The position numbers were made by a program, and so were the translations under genes. The notes below the pieces were generated by a model. The model did no database searches and had not been told where the DNA came from. It saw nothing but the letters and a program-made list of their open reading frames with translations. A DNA stretch of 64,000 nt from Chiua virens (Eukaryota > Basidiomycota > Agaricomycetes > Boletales > Boletaceae). Where the stretch lies: the NCBI GenBank assembly GCA_019787685.1, contig JAHNUO010000009.1, positions 124,001-188,000 of the forward strand, written 5' to 3'. Positions 44,901 to 55,872 of this stretch are shown one piece after another (the first letter of the stretch is position 1; each line of letters starts with the position of its first letter).

Positions 44901-46806
44901 ATTCTTCTTAATGATGGAATATGAACCCCGTCCTCTACCCATGATCATCACCGATACCAAACTCCCCGCTGTCAAGGAACGTCTCAACGTCCTTTCTGCA
45001 GCCTGCGACGAAGCCCTCACTGCACACGAACTCGCTCGCCAAGCCATGAAAGCCCGATCCTTCCGCAAATTCAAACTGTTTGCCAAAGGAGACCAAGTCT
45101 GGCTAGAAGCCCGCAACCTAAAACGGGAACTCATTTCCCCAAAACTTGCATCTTGCTGAGAAGGACCCTTCTCTATCATGGAAGTCCTCTCTCCACTTAC
45201 CTACCGACTCTGCCTTCCCAAGACCTGGAAGATCCATCCGGTCTTCCATGCTTCCCTGTTATCACCCTATCACGAAACAGAAACCTACGGTCCTAACTTC
45301 CTGAAACCCCCACCTGACCTTATCGCTGGAGAAGAAGAATACGAAATTGAGCGGATCTTATGCCACACATGGAACCCGCACAACCGCAAGTTCCTGATCC
45401 GATGGAAAGGGTACTCCGCCGCCGATGACTCGTGGGAACCTGAGTCCAACTTGGGAAACGCCAAGGACATGGTAGACACTTATAAGCGGACCCATCCCAA
45501 GGATTTCCCCTCCATCCACTCCCTCTCCATCCCACCACCACCACCACCCCGCTCCCTGCTCAGACCTCCACTACCAATCTCCATCAACATGATAATGACC
45601 TACCGTTCCTGCTGAACTCCCAACTTCGAAAACGAAATCATTCACTCCATCCCCGTCTTCACTCCCACAGCGTCCATTCCCCACTTGCCTCTCCCACCAC
45701 CGGCTACGCCCGCCTCCAATGTCTCCACCCTCTCCACCAAATCCTCCCTCTCCGTATCCACCCGACCCACTTCTCCTGCTGTTTCAGCAGTTGCCTCCGC
45801 AGGATGGGGAGCTCCTTCTCAATGGCCTGTTCCTTCTGAGCGCCCTAGTCGCATTCATTCTCCTCTCCAGGCGGTAGACCTGCCTTACCACTCCTATACT
45901 ATTCGATCTTCCTCCTCATCCCCCGAGTACTTTCGCCGCATGCACAAACTTATCCTAGACCCCACGATGGCCTTCCCCATCGAGCACCACCTTGACTTGA
46001 ACTCACCGTTGAACACCCTCTACCTGGCGTACCTCCAGTGCGAGCGCCTCACCTTTGTCCAATCCGACCTGCTTGGTCGTGATTGTCACTCCCACCTTCT
46101 CTCTGCGGTTACTGGCCAAATCCACGACAGAATCTGTGCCTACATCGAGCACACCCTCCATCAGATGCAGTTGGGTGAATTCTTGGAAGATCTCCACCGC
46201 TACCAAGCGGACCTATCCCACCGAATGGCTCCTCCCACTTGCCCGTCCTCTACCCCATCTGCCTCCTCCGCTCCCTTCATCGAAGAAGAAATGCTCGCTT
46301 GTAACCATGCTGAGGCCAAACTGATGTTTCAGACCGGTCAGGTATCCCTCCCCGACGATCACCCTCGATGGCATGAGGCCTGCTTCGAGTGCCGCAAACT
46401 CGGCCACGTACGTGTCGAGTGCCCCATGTACCAATGCCCTATCTGCCTTACCTGGGCCCCCAGACACATCCAGTCCCACTGCCCTGGACGACCTCCTCGG
46501 GTATGCACTTGCATCCCCCTCGCCAACCGGCTTACTCCCGTGGCCGCTGGAAACACCTGGACCAGGCGCTCCCCTCGTCCTGCCATCCCGTCCACATTGT
46601 CCTCTTCAACGAACTCGTCTTCATCGTCTCACTGCAATGGCCACCCCGTACTCCCTGTACCCTCACCTCAACGAGCCCGCCACCATGCACGACAGCGTTC
46701 CGCGTCTCCTGATCGACGCTCGGTCTCCCCATGTGATGACCCCATCAACGACGAGGGGTATGCCAATATCACCGGCAGTCTTGTCCGTGATGCATTCGAT
46801 TTCTAG
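41923..46806 (+). pseudogene. pol: element B pol with chromodomain and C-terminal extension
   Basis: Protease CTLIDSGARINCID; RT FTKFDVQWGYNNVRI and VIYMDDLLIFS (43173-43203); RNase H IATDASKYATGG; integrase HPGYLKTRQL...CAVCQQHK, then the core where the second catalytic Asp is replaced (ISNRGLQF) and HPQSDGETERVNQE. The chromodomain is YEIERILCHTWNPHNRKFL with WKGYSAADDSWEPE. In-frame stops at 43660 (TAG), 44629 (TGA), 45157 (TGA) and 45613 (TGA) interrupt one continuous frame. The frame runs on through a serine/proline linker and a helical domain to tandem knuckles CFECRKLGHVRVEC and CPICLTWAPRHIQSHC, ending at TAG 46804-46806. Confidence 0.9.
45625..46806 (+). other. post-chromodomain extension of family B Pol
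   Basis: About 390 residues after the chromodomain. There is a low-complexity Ser/Pro segment, then a predicted helical region (HHLDLNSPLNTLYLAYLQCE, GEFLEDLHRYQADL), then two CCHC knuckles at about 46383-46500 and a basic Ser/Arg tail ending RDAFDF. It is conserved in B2 (minus, 53185 to about 55030) and B3 (minus, 62486-63690). Its role is unknown; nucleic-acid binding by the knuckles is likely. Confidence 0.7.
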
Positions 46807-46848
46807 TGATGATCTTCGCATGGTGCTTTGATCGTACTCCGGGGGTAA

Positions 46849-47581
46849 TGTTACAATTTCTTTCTTTTGTCTCACTTGTACTTCTTTCCTTTACTCGATA
46901 CCTAGGTATCATCGTACGTTCATCCGTACCTGTTCATCTTTTACCTTTTGCCACTCAGCACTGGCAGTACCCGAGTGCTTACGTTTCTCCTTTCTCATCA
47001 TCACCCGATGGCTTCGCTCTTACTCATTTCATTCTCATCATCTTCTGATGGCTTCGCATTTGTCATTTCATCTTCGTCATCGTCCGTTGCCTTCGCATCG
47101 TACAATTCTCCTTTTAGATATTGTGCACTCCCTTTTTGGCCTTTCGCCCTTCCGCTCTTCTGGCCTTCCCCTTTTAGTTACTTGGTCTGTGCACGATCTC
47201 GTAGTATAAATACCTTGCAGTGATACTCCTGTACTCTAGTCTTGATCTCCGCAATCTAGCTGAGTATCCCTGCTCCACTTGGAACCTTCCTTGTGACTAC
47301 TTGACCAGGGACTTCTCTCGTCATCCCTTGACCCAACACTCGGACTCGTCGTAGTCAACCCTTGACCCTTGACTGTTCCTTGGGTATAGATTCCCAACAG
47401 GACAATTCTCAGCAACGCCTGAGTCTTCACTCGTCTCTCTGGTAGCAATCCACTGACCAGAACTCCTCGTTCACCTCTTCAGCGCACCATGTATCAAGTG
47501 GTGGTTGTTTGAGTTATCGCAGCCACTTGGTACTTAGCGCTTTTGCAGCTACGCTAGGTCCTACCCAGAACTATCATAACA
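46849..47581 (+). repeat. 3' LTR of element B
   Basis: 733 bp, preceded by the purine-rich CCGGGGGTAA tract. It matches the 5' LTR with scattered transitions. Confidence 0.95.
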
Positions 47582-47731
47582 CTGACTCTCAACTCCATTT
47601 ACCCCGACTCTCAACTCCATTACCCTGACCTCCTCATAACTTCTCTGACCTTACCCTATGATCACTCTGACCGCACTCCATGCACCTCTGTTGGGTCCCC
47701 CTGTTCTCTTGATTCTTGGATACCACTGATC
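47582..47731 (+). mobile_element. gypsy element C, right part
   Basis: Continues the element C sequence after B (CTGACTCTCAACTCCATTTA..., with the same repeat CCCCGACTCTCAACTCC seen before B). It ends where the copia LTR starts. Confidence 0.5.
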
Positions 47732-48099
47732 TGTTAGAACAGACTGGATCCATAGGACCTGGTTGTCCCAAGGGCAGAGTCACTGCTCTGGTGACTTACC
47801 TGATGATAAAGCTCAAGATGATATTGTGGAGGATGGAGAGAGAGAAGATTGTTATTCTGTATATATAGTAGAACATGTTTGTATATCTACTGTAATGCTA
47901 TGCTGTACCTGTAGTGAGGAGTAATGGTACTGCATTGATGATTGTAACTAATTGTATTGTAGTGCCTAAGGTACTACAATAAGTCTATAGTCGTTCTGGT
48001 ACTTCCGGAGTGTGGGAACCTCGGAACTTCCGGAAGCGGAAGCCTCGGCATCGCGGGAACTACCTGGAACAGTCAGAACAGATTGTACATATTCCAACA
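47732..48099 (-). repeat. 3' LTR of the copia element
   Basis: TG...CA termini. Internally it carries CTTCCGGAAG-type motifs related to the repeat inside the copia coding region. Confidence 0.8.
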
Positions 48100-48160
48100 C
48101 TCCCCCTTGCCTTGTGTACGCAGACACTTCAGGCATAAGAAAGGACTTTTGCACAAGCTG

Positions 48161-51100
48161 TTAGGCTGGCGAGTAAAACTCCAAACCAAGCAAGGAGCAA
48201 AACTTCTCAAACTTGACATGTCCAAGGTTCTTAGTGAACATATCCACTGGATTGTCATCTCCAGGGACATAAAGTAGCTCTACTTGTTTGTAAACCATCA
48301 CAGCATCTCGTACAAAATGGTAGCAGATGTGGATGTGTTTGGAACACTTTTCAGTGACTGGGTTCTGAGCTATGAATAGCGATCCCTGATTGTCACCACA
48401 GATTGGGATTGGTTTTAGATGGTATCCGAGTTCTTCCATCATTTGAAAAATCCATACAGCCTGGCGAGAACAATCACTCAAAGCCATGTACTCAGCTTCT
48501 GTAGAAGAGAGGGCTGTGGTTTTCTGCAGGTGTGAATTCCAGAGGAAAACACCATTCGCTAGCTTCATGTAAAAGCCAGTCTGGGAGTGACCAGTAATCT
48601 TATCTTGACCCCAGTCAGAATCAGTGAAGGCAATAATCCCTTTGCCAGAAGATCTGTCAAACACAAGTGAATAATCACGAGTGCTGGCTAAGTAATGGCA
48701 TATATACAGGGCCTTATCAAGGTGCTCCTGTGAGGGATTTGTGGATTGTCTAGCCAGTTGTGTTACAGCATAGGTGATATCCAGTCATGTGCCAATCATA
48801 AGATATATTAATGAGCCTATCACTGTCTGGAAGCATGTCCGCAACTCTAAATTGACAGAGGCATCATTCTTTGCTGAGTAATATCCCTGCGGTAAGGGAG
48901 TACGAGCAGGCTTGGCATTTGTCATGCTAAAGCGCTCAAGCACTTTGTCGAGGTATGAGACTTGGTCTATGAGGATCCTATGACCTTCTCAATGTATATT
49001 CATTCTGAGGAATTCATGCATTTCACCCAGATCACGGCATTCCCACTTCTTCATGAATATGGCCTTTAGCTTATCTACTAAAGCTTTACTGGGTCCGCAG
49101 AAGAGGGCATCGTCTACGTAGATAATCACTAGGATGATATCTTTTCCATTGCGATAGATGAAGAGGCCAGCGTCTGTTCTAAGTTGCTGGAAGCCTAGTG
49201 CCTGCATCGACTAATCTAAAGATCTCCACCAGGCTAAACCTGCCTGTTTTAAGCCATAGATGGCTCGGAGTAGTTGGAGGACATTGCCTTTTGAGTTGGG
49301 AGGCACAAACCCTTCAGGAAACTCCATGTAGAGTTCCTCTTCCAGTATTCCATATAGGAAGGCAGATCGGACATCAAGTCCTGATATGTGCCAATCATTG
49401 AGAGCAGATAGAGTGAGCATGCATTGCACTGTCTCAAAGTATACAACTGGGCTGAAGATTTCATCAAAGTCAAGCCCTTCCACCTGTGAGAAGCTTTTGG
49501 CAACTAGGCGGGCTTTCTTGTGACCATCTGTTTTGACATCATACACCCATCTATTTTTTATAACCTTTCAGTTGGGTGGACGGTCTGTGACTTCAAAGAC
49601 TTTGCAATCTTTCATAATTTGTAGCTCTTCCTCACAAGCTTTATACCAGAGCTTTTGCTCTTGGTGAGGGAGCTTAAGTATGTCATGGTATGACCAGTCT
49701 CTATAGTTGACTTTGGTCATTCCAGAGTTTCCAAGCAGAACTGCATGAGCACATAGATAATGCAATAAAGCATCTCCCCCTTCCCTGGTCAGGCATTCTA
49801 CATCATCTTCTGACAGAGTTGGTGAGGGTGGGAGGCCACCAGGGATGTCTGGTGTTGCAGGTTCATTTGGAGTGCTTGATGATTCACCAATCATCTCCTT
49901 CCAGCGTGATTCCCTCTCAATTTCTTTGAGTTGTTTCAAAGGGTGTCTCTGTTCTCCATAGACATTCCCAGGTTGTCTAGGAGGGTTTTTAATCCTTTCA
50001 CTGCGACATGGTAAAGCTGGAGAGGCTGCTGGAGGTAGTCTAGGAGCACGAGGAGGGGTCACTGGAGGTGGTGGTGTTTCTTGCAAGTGTTCCAGTGCTT
50101 CCAGTGTTTCCGGGCATTCTGGTTGCATTGGTGTTTCTGGTTGTATGACAGGATGATGAGGAGCACGTTGAGGTGCATCAGACTCATCAGAGGAAAAATC
50201 CTCTGGTTCAGAGTGATGGTCATGATGAGGAGGTGGGTTGTGTGGTACACTGCTTACCGGCCTGTGAGGCCGAGCCCCTGGACAATGAGGGAACAGGTTC
50301 TCATCAAAGATGGCATGAGCAGAAGTGAATAATGCATTGTTAGGATGCATGAAAATCCAATTGGATTCACTTCCTGCTGATACACCAAGGTAGATCATCA
50401 ACTGTGATTTGGGCTATGTTTGCCCATTCAAATCTCATTGGGAAGATGCACATAGGCACCATATCCAAAAACACGTAAGTGTGAGATTGAAGGTTTCTGT
50501 CCAGTGAGCAATTCATAAGGAGTTTTCCAATTCAATTGGGCCAATGGAGTGCGGTTGTATACATGGGAAGCATGTAAATATGCAAATTCCCAGTAGGAAT
50601 TAGGAAGACAAGCTTGAAGTCGCATTGCCTGTGCCTTATCCATGAGAGTACGGATTAACCGTTCTGCACATCCATTTTGCTGATGAGCATATGGGGCTGA
50701 TTGGAGTATGTGTATACCTTGGTCTCGCATATACTCAGTAAAGGCTTTAGAAGTGAATTCACCTCCGGCATCAGAATGCCAACCTTTAATTTGAGCATTA
50801 TATTGGTTGTGGACATAGGTAAAGAATTGCTTTGTAGCCTTTCAGGCTTGATCCTTGGATTTGAGACATACAACCCATGACATAGATGTATAGTCATCAT
50901 AAAACACGATCACATATTTATGCTTATGATATGATTCAACCTCAAAATACTTGAGATCTGAGTGTATTAACTCAAAGGGAGCAGAGGCTCTCTTCTCAGT
51001 ATGAGGGAATGATCGGTTTGGTTATTTTCCAAGTTCACATCCAGGACAGATGGGTGCTTTCAATGGAATATCTACTTCCAGAAAGTCTTTGGTGTGTTTG

Positions 51101-52475
51101 CATGCAGCTTTAAGCACATCATGCGAAGGATGGCCAAGACGATGATGTATCAACTCAAAATCAATAGTATTGAGTAACATTGAATGAGTTTTAACACTTT
51201 TTAGTGTTTTTGGGTGTGTTTCACTTCTTTTAAGTCGTTCCAAGTGTTCCGGGTGTCGTTCCGGACTGGAACTGGTCTTCCAAGTTGATTTTAAGTGTGT
51301 ATAAGTGGTTCTGAGTGGTTCCGAGTGTTCCGAACTGGAATGAAGTTTCCTACAATGACTTTGATTGAGAAAAGTGGTTCCGAGCACTTCTGGGTCAGAA
51401 GTGTTGGTAGTGATCAAGGTAGGTGTAAAACTGCTCGGAACTGCTTCAGAACAGTCTCGGAAGCAATCGGAAGTGTTTGGGAGCAACTTGGAAGTGTTTT
51501 GGAAGTGATCTGAGGTGATTGGAGCAGGTTTGATGCTCTTAGCACGTAGCCAGTACATTGTGTCTGTACCATGTGAATGAAATGACAACACAATATGCTT
51601 CTGCTGTGAATGGTGAAAGTCTATGTGTCCAGGATGTGTGCACACAGATAGTGTACGGTCTTTGAGGAGAGTGCCCATGGAAATTAGCTTGATTTTACAA
51701 GCAGGCATATAAATGACTGGCAATAAATGCACAGGTCTGCTCTCATACTCAATGATGACAGTTCCTGAACCTAATACAGGAGCTTTTCCATTTGCAGTTT
51801 GCATATAGTGTGGTGTGGTGTATGGCTTATACTCAATGAAGTCATCAATATTTGAAGTAAAGTGTGATGATGCTCTGGAGTCAAGTAACCACATGTCCGG
51901 GATATCTTCTTCATGAGTTATCTCTCTTTGCTTTCCCTTGCCCGTGTACTTGTTACAGTCATCACACATAGTGAGAGGCTTGGTAGCAAATGATATTCTA
52001 AGACTATCTACTACATTAGACACTAGTAAATGACTTCGCTGCAACACAAGGTGCACATTAGTGTCAGAGTAGGATTGTCTGGAATGAGAGACATACTCAA
52101 AAGTGGATTCACAATCATAGTAACGTCCAAGCCAGTCATCTTCATTATCAATAATAGCCATGGAAGTGTCTTGTTCAACACATTCCAAAAGACGCTTGGA
52201 TGAAGTGGGAATTTCTTCCAACCAATCCAAGTGCTTGTTGCCTATCATGTCTACATTGTGGACAGATTGAATAGAAGGAGTTTCCCCAATACAGTGGAGA
52301 AGAAATATTGCATTCCAAACATGAGGGAATGCAGGAGGACCATAGTGAGTCGAAGCTGGTTTATGGGAGAGCAGACGTGGGTCAATGGTCAGAGAGGTGA
52401 AAGTGGATGAGGCAGGATCAATGATGACAGGTTCTTGATCAAAATCGACAAAAGTAAATGAGGGGACCTCCTCAG
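48161..52475 (-). pseudogene. pol: copia polyprotein, five premature stops
   Basis: Right to left: protease MWLLDSRASSHFTSN (about 51880), where the catalytic DSGAS has become DSRAS; integrase HHRLGHPSHDVLKAACK with CPGCELGK (about 51040-51170); integrase core VFYDDYT / WHSDAGGEFTS / QQNGCAERLIRT; RT VVYFETVQCMLTL, SAFLYGILEEELYMEFPEGF and IIYVDDALF (about 49120); RNase H AFTDSDWGQDK, STEAEYMALSDC and HIHICYHFVRD, ending at TAA 48161-48163. Premature stops at 50842, 49568, 49211, 48989 and 48785 all lie in otherwise continuous frames and all are one C-to-T step from CGA or CAG. Confidence 0.9.
51185..51530 (-). repeat. degenerate TTCCGAGTG-type minisatellite inside the copia frame
   Basis: Many imperfect repeats of GTTCCGAGTG / GGAAGTG. 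The repeat stays in frame between protease and integrase and codes for a Ser/His/Glu/Arg-rich segment (SSSEHSEPLRTT, SPERHPEHLERL). Confidence 0.6.
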
Positions 52476-53142
52476 TGTTACGATAGATCCAGGTAGGACC
52501 TAGCATAGCCGCAAAAGCGCTAAGGATCAAGTGGCTGCAATAACTCGAACAACCACCACTTGATACGTGGCGTGCTGTAAGAGTCCAAGGAGGACTGCTG
52601 TTAGCGTATTGCCAACAGTGGAGATGAGATAGAACTCAGGTGTTGCTGAGAGCGTCCTGTTGGGAATCTATACCTGAAGGACCAAGGGTCTTCCCCTTGT
52701 GATCGAGGTGGAACCTAGGCGTTGGCCGTAGGTGTTGAGGGTCAAGTGTCAAGGAGGTCACAGGAGATTTCCCGAGTGGAGGCAGAGATACTCAGCTAGA
52801 TTGCAGAGATCAAGACTAGTGTACATGAGTATCGCTGCGAGGTATTTATACTATGTGAATCGTGCACGGACCAAGTATCTAAAAGGGGTAGGCCAGAAGA
52901 GTGGAAGAGCGAAGGGCCAAAAGGGAAATCATATGATGCGAAGGCAACGGATGATGACGAAGATGAAATGACTAAGTGCGATGCCATCGGATGATGATGT
53001 GAAAGAAAAGAGTAAGCATGCAGGTAAAGCCGATGCTGGTTACGTAAGGTGAAATGCGTACGGATGAGCATATGAAGATACCTAGGTATCGAATAAAGCA
53101 AAGTAGTACAAGTGAAACAAAGAAAAGAAAGAAATCGTAACA
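52476..53142 (-). repeat. 3' LTR of B2
   Basis: Revealed by TGTTACGATAG at one end and AATCGTAACA at the other; 66 bp shorter than in element B, in part through loss within the minisatellite region. Confidence 0.85.
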
Positions 53143-53184
53143 TTACCCCCAGAGTACGATCAAAGCACCATGCGAAGATCATCT

Positions 53185-55441
53185 CTAGAAATCGAATGAA
53201 TCCCTGATAGGGCTACCTGTAATGTTGGCGTAACCCTTGTCGTCAATAGGGTCATCACATGGGGACACCGAGCATTGATCAGGAGACGCAGAACATCGGG
53301 GCGCAGAGCGGCGGGCTCGTTGAGGTGGGGGTACAGGGTGTAACAACCTAGAACAAACGTAGACTATGAGTTACTTGCGAGTGGTTGTAGTGGTCAGTGT
53401 AAGGGTTGAATGCAAGTGAGTCTGACAAGTGAGGCGAGAACTACAGAGGAGATCCGTCTATGAGAGACAATGGGGGAAAACCAGAGGTGAACTTTGTTAG
53501 AGTTCCCTTGGTGCTGCATTCAAGTCTTATATACTAAAAGTACAATTGGAGCTACAATCGGAGTATGAATACATAGATAAGTATGAGTGTCCTGATTGGT
53601 AGATAAGGTGAGATAACATGAGGTATCTGCATGTATGTGAGTCATAGAGAAAGACATGAGGGAACAATGCTGTAACAATACGGTATAAGCATGTTATGAG
53701 ATAAGCACTGCTTTAATAATAGATATGAGTCATAGGGAATCATAGATAAGAGATAACGTGTGAATACACGTGTGTTGTGCATGGGTTATGACATCGTGAG
53801 ATAACACGTGTCTAATAATGAATCATAGTGAGTCATAGTGGATTGGCCAATAGGATAAGGTCCTGAGTATAGCCTTGGCATGAGGCAATATATGCCGTAA
53901 TAGATATTGTGTATCTTGTATTGTGGATGAGAGTGTTTGAGTAGGAAGGCGAAAGAATAATGTGAAACGTGATTGTAACACAGGGAGTATGGCATGGTGG
54001 TTATGGTGGGATGATGAGAACGAGTTCGTTGACGAGGGCGAAGTGGAGGGGATGGCAGGGCGAGGGGAGCGTCAGCTCTAGGTGTATCTGGCGGTGACAG
54101 GCAGAAGTCGGTCGGCCAGGGGGATGCGAGTGTGTACCCGAGAAGGTTGTCCAGGGCACCGGGACTGGATATGGCTGGGGGACCAAGTGAGGCAAATGGG
54201 GCATTGATACATGCCGCATTCGATACGGATGTGCCCGAGTTTTTGGCATTCAAAGCAAGCCTCATGGTAACGGGGGTGGTCGTCGGGGAGAGATACCTGA
54301 CTGGTCCAAAAAAGATGTTTGGCCTCAGCGTGGTTAGAAGCGATCATCTCTGCCTCAGTAAATGGTTCCGAGGAGGCAGATGGAGTAGATGGGGCGGGCG
54401 TGGGAGTAGGATGGTGGACGCGTAGGGCGAGTTCCACTTGGTAGCAGTGGAGGTCCTCAAGAAATTCCCCCATCTGCATTTGATGAAGGGCGTGTTCTAA
54501 GTAGGTGTGGATGCAGTCATGGATTTGACCGGTGATGGCTGAAAGGAGGCGGTTGTGACGGTCCCGACCAAGTAGATTGGATTGGACGAAGGTAAGGCGC
54601 TCGCACTGGAGGTACACCAGGTAGAGGGCGTTCAAGGGGGAGTTCAAGTCGAGGTGGTGTTCAATGGGGAAAGCCATCGCGGGGTCTAGGATGAGTTCGC
54701 GCATGCAGTGAAAATACTCCGGGGTTGAGGTTGAAGAGCAAATGGTGTGAGAGTGGTAGGAGAGATCTACTGACGCGATAGGAGAACGAAGAGGGTCAGG
54801 AATAGAAGTAGGAGCAGGCCATTGAGAAGGCGCTCCCCATCCTGTGCTTGCAACTGCTGAAACAGCTGGAGAAGGGGGTCGGGTGGACTCTGTGAGGGAG
54901 GATTCGGAGGAGAGGGTAGAAGCATTGGTGGCGGGTGTGGCGGGTGGTGGGAGCGGGCAGTGAGGGATAGACGCGGTGGGCGTAAAGACTGGGACAGAGT
55001 GGATGATTTCGTTTTCGAAGTCGGGGGTAGAGCAGGAGCAGTAAGACATAACAGCTTTGATGGAAACGGGCGGTGGTGGTCTGAGCGGGGAGCGAGGTGG
55101 TCGCGGTGGTGGTGGGGTGGAGATGGAGCGGATGGAGGGGAAATCCCTGGGATGGGCCTGCTTATAAGCGTTGACCGTATCCTTGGCATTTCCTAGATTG
55201 GATTCAGGCTCCCATGAGTCATTGGAGGTGGAGTATCCTTTCCATTGGATCAGGAACTTGCGGTTCTGCAGGTTCTTGCTGTGTTTCAAGATCTGCTCGA
55301 TCTCGTATTCTTCTTCTCCTGAGATAAGGTCAGGAGGCGGTTTCAGGAAATTGGTTCTGTAGGTTTCCATTTCATGATAGGGTGATAACAGAGAAGCATG
55401 GAAGACCGGATGGATTTTCCAGGTCTTGGGAAGGCAGAGGT
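53185..55441 (-). pseudogene. pol: B2 pol: chromodomain and C-terminal extension
   Basis: Starts at LCLPKTWKIHPVFHASLL (55441 side). The chromodomain YEIEQILKHSKNLQNRKFL with WKGYSTSNDSWEPE is fused without any stop to the extension (430 open codons, 55370 to 54078). Knuckles: CFECQKLGHIRIEC and CPICLTWSPSHIQSRC. A stop after LLPVTARYT (54078) and the solo LTR break the tail. This copy shows that chromodomain and extension are one polypeptide. Confidence 0.85.
53339..53980 (-). mobile_element. solo LTR related to family A (642 bp)
   Basis: TGTAACAACCTAGAAC...GATTGTAACA, flanked by perfect CAGGG duplications (53334-53338, 53981-53985). On the minus strand it ends GTTCTAGGTTGTTACA and contains CTCTAACAAAGTTC, both shared with the element A LTR, but it is 211 bp longer. 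It interrupts the C-terminal extension of B2. Confidence 0.9.
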
Positions 55442-55872
55442 TGAAACAACCTAGAACAAATCTAGACTGTAAAGTATAGTGGATGAAGTGAGAGGGGATT
55501 CAGTCCAGATGAGAGGCGAAAACTCCAAGAGAACTTTGTTAGAGCTCTCTGGCTGTCATTCATGGGGTTTATATACTACATGGATATCGGAGTTCTAATC
55601 TGAGTATGAACTACGTAGATAAGCATAATGTATCCTATTGGATGATAAGGTGTGAGTCGATATGAGTCATAGATAAGAGCATAGCCTTGTACTGTCAATG
55701 ATGAGTCAGTGATAAGGGAAATGAAAAGATGAGAGACATGTGTTGATGGATGCTGTGTTATTGTGGCAGCCAATCGGATATGATCCTTTGGACAGCCTTT
55801 GCATGAGGCGTTTATAATTAGAATCGATTGAACGTTGGAGTTGAGAAGTGAGGAAAAGTTGGTATCGTAACA
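55442..55872 (-). repeat. 3' LTR of A'
   Basis: 431 bp, TGTTACGATAC...GTTGTTTCA on the minus strand; it carries the same AACAAAGTTCT segment. Confidence 0.9.

Larger units (their letters stand above)
39837..47581 (+). mobile_element. gypsy element B, full length with 733-bp LTRs
   Basis: The LTRs (39837-40569 and 46849-47581) are of equal length and near-identical, with TGTTACAAT...TAACA ends. The flanks are CCGAC (39832-39836) and CTGAC (47582-47586), a target duplication with one C/T difference. Order: LTR, PBS, gag, pol (PR-RT-RH-IN-chromodomain) and a long C-terminal extension with two zinc knuckles. Stops at 40801, 43660, 44629, 45157 and 45613 make it inactive. It is inserted in element C. 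Confidence 0.95.
47732..52475 (-). mobile_element. Ty1/copia element (minus strand), 5' part beyond B2
   Basis: The 3' LTR at 47732-48099 (368 bp, TGTTGGAAT...CTAACA on the minus strand) is followed by the polypurine tract AAGGGGGAG and a copia-ordered pol (PR-IN-RT-RH). The element is cut at 52475 by the LTR of B2. The remaining 5' part and left LTR are not in the window. Confidence 0.9.
52476..55441 (-). mobile_element. gypsy B2 (3' part), minus strand
   Basis: A family B copy holding the 3' LTR (52476-53142, 667 bp) and the chromodomain/C-terminal part of pol. It is interrupted by a solo LTR at 53339-53980 and cut at 55441 by the insertion of A'. The rest lies beyond A'/B3, outside the window. 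Confidence 0.85.

Noticed and set aside
51295..51513. Plus-strand frame with repeated Glu-Trp-Phe-Arg pattern
   Set aside because: It is the reverse reading of the copia minisatellite.
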